The notes below the pieces were generated by a model. It was given only the letters and a program-made list of their open reading frames with translations, made no database searches and was not told the DNA's origin. A program made the position numbers and the translations under genes. Positions 36,101 through 46,800 of a DNA stretch of 64,000 nt are shown here, in pieces. Numbering within the stretch: the stretch's first letter is position 1; every line of letters starts with the position of its first letter. Location: assembly GCA_030549775.1 (NCBI GenBank), contig CM060174.1:53012707-53076706 (forward strand), in the 5' to 3' direction. Source of the stretch: Tamarix chinensis (Eukaryota > Streptophyta > Magnoliopsida > Caryophyllales > Tamaricaceae).

Positions 36101-37772
36101 AGCAGAGATCTTGGATATGTGGTACAATCCTAAGGAAGCACTAGAAGTTCATAGAAAAAATTTGAGCTGCTAAATTCCAGGTTCCTTGCTTTTAACCTTG
36201 AGGACAAGGTGAAAGTTCCACAGGGGGTATTAATAGGCCATTAGTGAAATACATCTTTGTGAGGAGGGCAAACAAGGCCCAGTAGATGAGCAGAGGAGGC
36301 GTAAGATGGCCTGTGGGGGACAGGGACGAATTTGACATTATCTTCAATTTTGTTTTATTTGTTTTATTTGTTTTATTTCTTTTTTGCTTAATTGTAGGGG
36401 TAGTTACGTGAGGGAAGTAGGTGGTTAGGATAAGTTGAGTCACCTTAGGCAGAGGACAAAAATATAAATACCAAAGGAGAAAAGGGAAGGGCAGGAAAAC
36501 ACAGTGTAATGTTGGAGGCACCGGGGTCTTGAAAGCCTGGATTTCTAAATATAAATTTTGATATGATTTTTCTCTTCTCCTTACTGTTTCTTAATTGTGC
36601 CACGAAATTCTCACCGAAAAATTCTATTTATAGAAATTCCTAACAGATTGCCACTTCTTTCATCGGATACACTAACATGTGGTGGAATCACTTGAATTAT
36701 CAGCATATGTTTCACATGCTATGAGTCAACTACGACAATTGAAGTCCATTTGTTGATTGGAGTCAACTATGACAACTCAAGTTGATGGTCGACAAGTTCA
36801 CTCCTATCAACTACGAGTAAAAATCATATTCTAGATTTCTGCAACCTAACACATGCTGGGTTGGGGCTTGTAATGAACTCTTTTCGATATGCCCACTAAA
36901 CATTGTTTCAAATAATAGATGTAATGTGGAAAGAAAATAATAAACAAAATGTTGTTGGTGTAGAAGTAGATAAAGTTGGAATGTTAGTATAAATAATTTT
37001 AGTATAAAAATTAAGGACAGGAGTGAAAATACAATTCATAAAATAATAATAAAATAGTCATAAACAACAGATAACACAAGTGAAAGTCAACACTTGGTCA
37101 GTCTAAGTCAAAACTAGTCAAAATGATTCCCTCTTTTTTTATTATAATAATTTGATGCATAACACAACTGATTAAATTTAAATGACTTTAAATGAGCCAA
37201 CATGAGTCTGTTTACACTTTGCCAATTATCTATTTGTTTTCCTTTTTTCTCATCTTTTTATTCGATTTCTCTTTATTATCACCTTTTCCAAGCTCATCCA
37301 AAATCGATTGCTCATTGATACCTGTTGGTTAGACTAGGTATTACACCCCTTCTACTTGCACAAATTAAGTTCCATCCTCAGAATTTCCATTTCCGTTAGC
37401 TAGATTAAAATCGACCTCACTGTGCTTCTGTTGTCCAACTCTTATCATTTCCTACTCACATTTCACAACCTACCTTCCACCTATAAAAAATAACATACTT
37501 AGTGTATAGGAACAACCAATTGATAAACCAGTGATTAAGTATACGTATGTTAGGAGGAATGTAGCTGCTAGCAAGGATTAGTGTAGGTTGATACGGGTCT
37601 TCTGGTGCTGGACTGCTTAAGTGGGGTTAGTATGGGTTTGTAAGGTTGGAAATAAGTAGTATCAGGGCTTAAAGGCAGGGAATCTAAGTCTTTAGGAGTA
37701 TGTAGAGTCACTATGTTTATGCTATTATTGGATTTGTTGAGTCATTGAGTATGTTGTGGAGAAAGATATACA

Positions 37773-37808
<36 letters not shown>

Positions 37809-40800
37809 GCAGGTCAGTTAGCAGGGAGAGACCAAAATATTGAGTGAGCGGTGAAGTTGGACGGAATCTCTTCGGCCTTGGGTTAAGGTTGTACTGGCGA
37901 CTCTCAGTTGAGGAGTCATTGTGCAAAAGGGAGCATGGTGTCACGGTCCGTGACTTGCCCCAAGCATCTAGCCAATGAGCCATGCGAATATGGGTGCTCC
38001 CTGGTTGCCTAACAGTTGCTAATGTCGATGTTATGTTTCAGGTATGACTCGGTGTCCCTCTCATGCATCTCTTTTGTGTTATTATTGCGGGATGTTGCGC
38101 ATATTCGGTATGGTGCTCAGCCGTGTGGGTTGATGGATGCTGGCCTCGCCAGGGGCGCTAGGGCCGAAACCTCTGAGCACGTGACAAAGTGGTATCAGAG
38201 CAGCTCGTTGCCCGCGTCAGTCAGCAAGCATTTTGCCATGTTGTTGGCTACCCCGAAGGACTGTGGGACTGTGGGTAGGCCGTGGGTGTGAGACACGTTG
38301 TGAGATGACCGGCTTCGAAGGAGTGAAGCCAAGGGGAGGTCGTGAGTGCCGCACGGGTCCATTGACAAGGGTGTTGGTGGACGTGGTTTGGTGTGGGATC
38401 CAGGCCATTGAAATGGGTTGCTGAGGGCCGCGCGATGAGTCGATCTCGGGCGCGTAGGTTTGTCGCTGCGATGGGGTCGGATATGCCGCAACAGATATGT
38501 TGAGTACGAGATGTTGGTTGGACTACAAGCCTTGCGGGGCAATGTATGGTTTTTGTCGGATGTTTTCCCAACATAGGGCGAGCGTTGAAGGATTGTCGCG
38601 TGGACAGCGCTTGAGATACAGGGAAGCAATGTTGGGACCCATTTGTGGTGCAAACGAGGGCGTTTGCGATTTTGGGTGGGGGAGAATGTCACGGTCCGTG
38701 ACTTGCCCCAAGCATCTAGCCAATGAGCCATGCGAATATGGGTGCTCCCTGGTTGCCTGACAGTTGCTAATGTCGATGTTATGTTTCAGGTACGACTCGG
38801 TGTCCCTCTCATGCATCTCTTTTGTGTTATTATTGCGGGATGTTGCGCATATTCGGCATGGTGCTCAGTCGTGTGGGTTGATGGATGCTGGCCTCGCCAG
38901 GGGCGCTGGGGCCGAAACCTCTGAGCACGTGACAATGAGCTTTGTTTCAAGTGTGATGGAAAATGTTGGCCTCGGACATGTGTAGTAATCAAGTAATCCA
39001 AGTGATTTTGGTTGAAAGAAGAGGGTTTGAGGAGGACGAAGATGATAGTGCAGGGCTAGTAGAGGTTGTGGGAGATGCGTCGGAAGAAATCAAGGGAGCC
39101 ATTGAACACTCAATGATTTTGGTAGTGGGAATCAGTACCCCAAATACCATGAAACTCAGAGGGGATCCTTTGTTGACACCATGTGTAACACCCTAATTTA
39201 ACTATTGAAAATTTTTATTTTTAACAGAAGCATAATACCAAAATAGCTGAATGTTATCACCGTGATTGACATAAGTTTGGCGTACCATACCTAAGCAATA
39301 AAATCGCTGTTGTAGTCACATTTGCGATTGTGGTGTCGCAGTATCGAGGTGTCGCGCACCATATTTTATGTTACTGTTGTTGGTGCGTTTTTTTTTCCAC
39401 AATAAATATTAGCAAATATTGGTAAATATCGGTAAAATATTGTCAAATATCGGTTGATAACCGATATATCGCCGATAAATACATGAAATTCTAAAACTGT
39501 CGCGTATCGGCTGACCCAAAATTTAATAAATATCGGCTCATATTGCGTATTGGAACCGATATTTAATTGTATGGCCATACCATTCGTACGTCAATCACAA
39601 GGTAAAACAATTAGAATGTAAGACATGATAAATAGAAAATGGAAGGAGCTTCTTAACCATAAATATGCGCTGAAGATTAACCTCAAGTATAATATCTAAA
39701 ATATATAAAAGAAATACTATGGAGGTAAGAGTCTAAAAAGGTGTCCAGTAAAACTATGGATAACATGACTCTATACCCTAACCCTGATATATCAGCCACT
39801 CCTTCACACATAAGGCATTATAAGCTACAAAATCATGTAGCAGGTCCTCATTGACCTGTATATAGATATTTGGGTCATCTGCTCGTAGGAATGAGTAACA
39901 CCTATAAAAAAGATGATTGGTATGCTATATACTGAATAATGTAACAATACAATCAAGGAGGCAGGTATAAAGAAAATAAGCATATGTGCGTGTTAACGTA
40001 AAATAATGTGAGGTAAATATTGACTCTAGATCTCATTAACAAATATATTATATTTTATTCTTTTATTTACGTTGAGTTTAGAGACCCTATTATTCTTAAA
40101 TTAGTGGAATGGTTTGAAGCACCTATTTGGCAAAAATATATCCGAACCATTATTATCATCTGGTGGAATAGACTTAATATCTTTCAAGGCAAAATGCACC
40201 TGACTATTATTCTTAAACCGGTGGAACGGTGCACCTCTCAGGGACAACCCACTTGATCTTGATGAAATGAACATAATACCTTGATCTTTCACTTTAAATG
40301 ATTAATGTCTTATTCATTAGTACTTATCTCTTAATCATATTCTCATTCACGTTGAGTATAGGGTTCCACCATTTTTAATTCGGGGAATAGATTAGAGCAC
40401 CTCTTAGAAAAATACCCACACCCGAGCCACTATTATCGTTCGGTGGAATGGGCACAACACATCGGTCCCGACTCATGTAATTTTTTTACTTTAAATGATC
40501 AATATCTTATCCATTAATACATATCTTTAAATTATATTTTCATTCACGTTGAGTATAGGGCCCTACTATTCTTAATCTAGTGGAATAAACTAATGTAGCT
40601 CTCAGGAAAAACTACAACCGAGCCATTATTATCGTTCGGTGGAACAAACCCATATAAACACCTCGACCTAACTTACGTGATCTTTCATTTTAAATGATTA
40701 GTATCTTATTCGGTGTTGATTACATTTGAGCTCATCTTATAGATGTTATATAGATATGCATAACATATAATTGAAAATATGTGAGCATAACCACATTGCT

Positions 40801-43800
40801 ATTAATGCCATCCTTAGGGAAATGGGTCTATAATTTCCACAATATTCTAAATAAAATTCTTAGCGCATTTACATTCTATTTTCCCGCCTAAAATCACCGA
40901 AGTTTCCATTTATAACTTGATTGACGAAAATGCCCTTTTTCTTACCGAAACCTTAGAATATCTTATTATATAACTTATATTTTACTCAATCCATTTTTTT
41001 TTATCACAATACTCATGGAATATTAGATAACCCTCGTAAAACTTGCCTGGCCAAGAATATTCCCCATATTACCATTAAATGACCATAATGTCCTCACACT
41101 GCTCATATTTTCCAAAGGCCTCACAAATCCCAATATCAATACATGAATCCTCGATATTTATATGAGATATGTAACTCCAAATGTATATACATAAATACTA
41201 TGTATCTAATATTATACCCAAATACATAACATAATTTTAATCAATATTATCCACATGTTTGTAATGTACATACAAACACATGTTATGCATACAAGCCTAA
41301 CTATGACATGTATTATAACACCCCCAAAATTCACTACTAAAAAATTTCATTTAATTAAAAAAAATTAGCGGAAGTAAAATAATAAACCGTGAATTCTGGG
41401 GATATTACCGCCACACTTAGTACTAGACCGGTTCACTCATACTGTTTCAGTGTCAAGTGCTGAGGCTAAAGGAGAAAAATACAACTTACAAGAAACTCAA
41501 ACCAATGATTAAATCAAAGTAGCGCATTAAAACATTTTATGAGAGTATAATACACCACTGGTGGTTACAAATCAACAAATACGTTGAAACCATAAATTTT
41601 AAAGGTAAAAGAGTACAACCCTAGGGTTTACTGGATAGTAACACTCTTTCTCGAGAGCCCACTTGAATAGTACCTGAGAATGAATTGCAAGGAACACTGC
41701 CCATTGAATAGGTAGGGGCCCCACGAATGGAACCCTTTAGTACTACGGTATTGAGTAACCCTTTAAATCACACTTAACAGCAGGCCCGCAATGCAACACA
41801 AAATACTACATACATACTTAATGAAAGGTAAATACTGAATGTCCACGTTTATACAACCACATACTTAACAAATCAATCAGATATTAATAGGTCATAGAGA
41901 ACAATCGATACTTCTGGGCCTTAAGCCCTTAGTCCATCATTATCAATCATATCGGATTTTAATTATTCGTGTGAGTGCGGGAACCCCACTATTATTTGCC
42001 GGTGGACCGGTCTGGCCCCGACTCACATGGTATTCCACTATAAGTGATTAGTATTTTTCCATAATTTATTCACAGCCATATCAAATTTATTGAGCTCGGG
42101 ACCCCCACCATTCTGGCCGGTGGATCGGAATATAAATATACATCACCCAGGGCAACACATCCTGGGCCACCATTATATCTGGTGGATCGGTACTTATAAA
42201 CATCATCTAGGGCAAAACTTCCTGGGCCGCTATTACATCCGGTGGGTTGGTACTCTTAATATAATTCAATTGGGTCTGGCTCATTAATCTTTCACTTTAA
42301 CGATTATTTTTTTACCTTTTTTAATCAGCACATCAATTCCATTTATTTGCCTCGATAAGGAGATCAAGATCCCGGGACACAAAGGTGCACCGATCACACT
42401 GGTGCATAAAAACTACTTAGTACCCTTCAACTATCAACCTAAGGACGCAAAGGTACCTTAGTTGTACTGGTGCATAAAGTTAACTCAGTACCCTATCGAC
42501 AAGGGCACCTAATCCATAAGTATGCATACCCCCTAACTAGGTCTGCAGAGCTAGATAGAGTAGATATAGGGCCTGACTGTGGCACAAAGGCACACCCGCA
42601 AATACCAGAATAATTGTGGGCTAAACCACGTCTTTAGGGTAGCGACCCCTAAAGAGCCATCATTCCCGATCTCGAGGTCTTTCACTTTTAGTATTAGTGT
42701 CTTAATTAAGGTGATTACAAAAGTACAATAATCAGATAATTATTCACTTTTAATCGTTCGGATATCATCAAATATTTCTTATTTAAATGGTTGTCCAAGG
42801 TAACACAAAAGAATCATTAAGGCCATCCTAATCTCATCTAATTGCGAATTAGAATTCGTCCTCGTGATACTTACTAATCATCAAATACTCTTACCTCGCT
42901 AATCAGCGTTATTTGAGTCATATTACGAAATTCCATATTCACAACGACATGTTAGATACAAATTACTTATTTACCCCTTACTTATATAATTGCTAAGTCA
43001 TCCCTTCCTTACTTGACAAATTACCTTATTACTCTCCTTGTTACATAATTACCAAGTTACCCCTTACTCGATTTAGGTTACCAAATTATATCCCATACTT
43101 ATTAGGTTACCAATCCCCCTTCTTAATTATTACACTTAATATATTTTCCATTTGGTTGGTTAGATTACCACTTTGCCCTTTTTCCTTTATTATAATTCAT
43201 AAATTGCCCTTGAGTTGGTTAATGTACCAAAATACCCTCCTCCGTTATCCTAATTACCAAATTACCCCTTTAATCGGTTAAATTACCAAATTGCCCTTTT
43301 TTGTAATCATAATTACCAAATTACCCTTATCCATTATTAAAATTACCAAATTACCCTTTAGTTATTTAAATTACCAAATTACCCTTCTCTATTATCATAA
43401 TTACTAAGTTACCCTACTCCATTATCAAAATTACCAAATTACCCTTTAGTTGGTTAAATTACCAAATTACCCTTTTATATGATCATAATTACCAACTACC
43501 CTTCTCCATTATCAAATTTACCAAATTACCCTTGTTCATTATCCTAATTATCAAATTACCCCTTTATTTGGTTAAATTACCAAATTGCCCTTCACACTTA
43601 TCATATTTACCATTTTACCCTTCTCCATTGTTAAATTATCATTTTACCCTTCTCTTTTATTAATTATCATTTTACCCTTCTCAATTATTATAATTGCCAA
43701 GTTACTCCTTTCCGATTTCCACTTTACCCCTCTTATTTACGAAATTACCATTTTACCCCTTTACTTCCAAAAATTACCATAACACCCTCTCACTTATAAG

Positions 43801-46800
43801 ATTATCATTTTATCCTTAATTACGGAATTACCACTAAACCTCTTTTAATTTCAAAATTTCTATTTTGCCCTCTAATTACGAAATTACCATTTTACCCTTT
43901 TATTACAAAATTACCATTTTTCCCTTTTATCAAAAAATTACCATTTTTCCCTTAAATTACAAAATTACCATATTACCCTTTAATTACAAAAATTACCATA
44001 CTACCCTTTTATTACGAAATTACCACTTTGCCCTTCAATCACAAAATTGCCATTTTGCCCTTTAATTACAAAATTACCATTTTACCCTTTAATCATGAAA
44101 TTACCATTTTACCCTTGAATTATAACATTACCAATTTATCCTTAAATTCCAAAATTACCCTTTTTCCCTTTAATTACAAAATTACCACTTTGCCCTTGCC
44201 TCCAAAATTACCATAATACCCTTTTTAATTTAAAGTTACCATTTTGCCCCTTAGTACACCACTTATATTAAATTATTATTATTACTACATAAAATATTAA
44301 TATTAACACCTCATTCACAACTCTTATAATTAACACAATACCTATTAGCACCCATATATATATTAGGCCATATTCTTGTACAAGATACATTACTAAAATC
44401 CCCTAAGGCTCACAAAATATTAACTATGCATTAAAGATTACAATAGCATAAAATAACATGGATAATACTTAACATTTTCATTAATAACCAAACTCTTACC
44501 TTAAACAATATTTCCATACGAACCTAACATGCTTCTTTTCATCCAACATTATAAGAAACTATGCATATGATGTTAAACAATATATATTAAGTATAATAAC
44601 ATATTAAAAACCCTAATGTGCTAACATGCATTAATCCATACGTTTAAATGGGATTTAACGGTTACCTCGATTCCCGCAAAAACAAACCTTACTGGTATTC
44701 CGGTTTAATGTTCAAGATTTGATTATCAAAACCAATAGCTAAAAATAATATCAAGATTTATTGCATTAGAAATAATAAAAATCAAAGTATAAAACTTTAT
44801 AATGCTTAATTAATCAAATACTTGAATTAAAATATAATTATACCTTAAAATTATTACCCAAATTAATCAAGAAAGGCAGCAGCTCATACTGCTCATGCAG
44901 CTCAAGGAAATGAGGAGGAAGGCTCGAAGGTGGCAAGAATGGGAGGAGGGAGTGGTGTTTTCGGGTTGGTGGTTTGGGGCTAGGAAAGAAGGTGGTTGGG
45001 GGAGGATTTAGGGAAAGGGAAGGGTGCAGAGATGGAGAGGGGAGGGGGTGTAAGTGGTGGTCGGGGATGGGTTGACGGCGGCTAAAGGTGGTGGAGGCGG
45101 CGGTAGCGAAGCTGTGAAAGGAGGTTGCTGAGGGGGAGGTTGAGATGGGGGCTGGTGAGGAAGGAAAAGGGGAAGGGAAAATATAATTATACCGTAGGGG
45201 AATGGCGGTGGCAGGGAGAGGGAGAAGGGAGGTATGGCCGGGCATAGGGGAAGGGAGACAGGGATAGTGGGACTGGGATGGGGCAGAGAAAATGACGAGA
45301 GGGAGAGAGAGATAGGGAGGTCAACGGGGGAGAGGGGGTTGCAGGTTGGGGCCGTTGGGCGGCGGAGATGGTGGAGGATGGCCGGGATTCTCGCCGAGGA
45401 AAGAAGAAGAAGAAGAAGAAGGGAAGAAGGAAGGGGAGGGGGAGCTGGGTGCGTCGGGCGTGCAGACCGGCCGAAGGGAAAGAAGGAGCGGGCCGGCCCG
45501 GTCGGGGAGAAAGGAAGAAAAGGAGGGCGGTAGGCAGCCTCGCGTAGAGGAGGAAAAGAAAAATAGGCTGGCGGATAAGGAGAGGGGGGGAAAGGGGTGA
45601 TGGGCCAGCGGCCCAAGCGCAGGGGGTGGGGGAAGAAGCAGGCCGGCTGGCGGCCCAAGGAAAAAAGGAAGGAGAAAGAAAAGAGAAAAGGAAAAAAAAG
45701 GAGAAGGAAAAAGGGAAAAAAGGAAAAGAAAAGGAAAATGGTATTAAATAAAATAATTTAATTTATAAAATAATAAAATATAATATTTTTGGTAATAAAT
45801 TTATTTAATAATTTAATTTAATATAATTAAAATGTAAGGGTGTAAAAAGGATAATTTTAGTAAAATAATGGTTTGGAAAATTATTTAAATAAAAAGGTTA
45901 TGATAAAATAACAAAGTATTTATTTTAGTTTATTAAATATTTATATCCAATTTTATATGCTCAAAAATCCATAAATAATTAAACTAAATAGATTTAAAGG
46001 CTAATTTATCCCAAATAAAATTTATTTATTAAATTATAGGCTTTTAAAATTTTGGGGGATTACATGTATCCTTACCAATAAGGATGCCGGACTCTAAGAA
46101 CAAAATCCTAAACCTCCTCCTCTGATATCATTGGAAGATTACTTACGAAAACAAGGATAATTTATAATTAGAACTTAAAAATAAGAATTGAGAGAAAAGT
46201 TAAGTTAAAGGAGGGTGGAAATGGAAATAATCGAAATAAGTGGAAAGTTTAGGTTGTGGGGAAGTGTGGTGTAAGTTATGGTGGTGTTAGGGTGGTGTTT
46301 GAGTGGAACATGGGCCTGCTAGAAGGGAGCAAGGCTGTGCCAAAGGAAGGGTATTACTGTCGCATGCAACGCATGTATGGGTCAGCGGGGCGTGCGTGGT
46401 TCATAGTTGTGAGCGGAATTGTGCTTGAGTGCACACAGCTAGGGTGTGTGAGGGTGCACGAGTGTGTGCGAAAACTTTGTGAGAGGGCATAGTTGGGGCA
46501 TGCGAGGTGTGCATGGCCGTGCATCTCAACAAAAATGAACAAATTGTGACGGGAAAGAAGGAAAAACAAGTGGCGATGGTCTCTGACGATGAGGGAGAAT
46601 GATGGGGTGGTGTTGGTGGTTTGTTTCATAGTGAAATGGCGGTGATTGGTGGTGGCGTGTGGGGTGATGATGGTTGATGATGATGAAGGTAGGGGAGGTA
46701 GGCATGGTCTGGAAGGTTTACGCTAGGAAAGGAGGAAGAAGAAAAAGGTCGCTCGGGTAGGGGAAAAGAAAAGGAAGAGGGGGATAAGAAAAAAGGAAAG

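Larger units (their letters stand above)
31258..36645 (+). mobile_element. Full-length but dead Ty3/gypsy retrotransposon
   Basis: 5' LTR 31258-31662 and 3' LTR 36231-36645, flanked by perfect GATTG (31253-31257; 36646-36650). Primer-binding site TTGGTATCAGATC starts at 31666, four bases after the LTR. A purine tract CACAGGGGGT precedes the 3' LTR. The LTRs contain TATAAATAC and are clearly alike, with scattered substitutions. Gag-Pol fills the interior in the same direction as the host gene. Insertion was into intron 3. Confidence 0.95.
37939..38934 (+). mobile_element. TRIM retrotransposon, young, non-Cassandra
   Basis: LTRs 37939-38187 and 38687-38934, each TGTCACGGTCCGTGA … CACGTGACA and almost identical (about five differences seen by eye). 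A perfect initiator tRNA-Met primer-binding site TGGTATCAGAGC lies at 38191-38202, and a purine tract GGGTGGGGGAGA directly precedes the 3' LTR. The 499-bp interior is GC- and CpG-rich and has no gag or pol. No 5-bp duplication: the left flank is CATGG and the right is ATGAG. No 5S sequence, so not Cassandra. Mobility would need proteins from another element. Confidence 0.9.
41314..46064 (-). mobile_element. Long LTR unit 'C' (TSD TGTAT), uninterrupted
   Basis: Starts TATAACACCCCC at 41314 and ends GGGGGATTACA at 46064. Perfect TGTAT flanks (41309-41313; 46065-46069). 4,751 bp and the cleanest copy of the family. Order from the left: end block (TACCGCCACACTTAGTAC); AGTACTACGGTATTGAGT module (41748); CCGGTGGACCGG array (41985-42260); AT stretch; minisatellite (42960-44250); AT-rich; purine-rich block (44870-45740); AT-rich terminus. 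No PBS, gag or pol. Long frames at 44838-45658 come from composition. Confidence 0.87.

Noticed and set aside
38195..38816. Long frames inside the TRIM interior as a captured gene
   Set aside because: Overlapping on several frames and strands in GC-rich DNA, no domain, and crossing the LTR boundaries.
45234..45600. Glycine/arginine-rich forward frames in unit C
   Set aside because: Compositional, within the purine-rich LTR block, with frames open on both strands.
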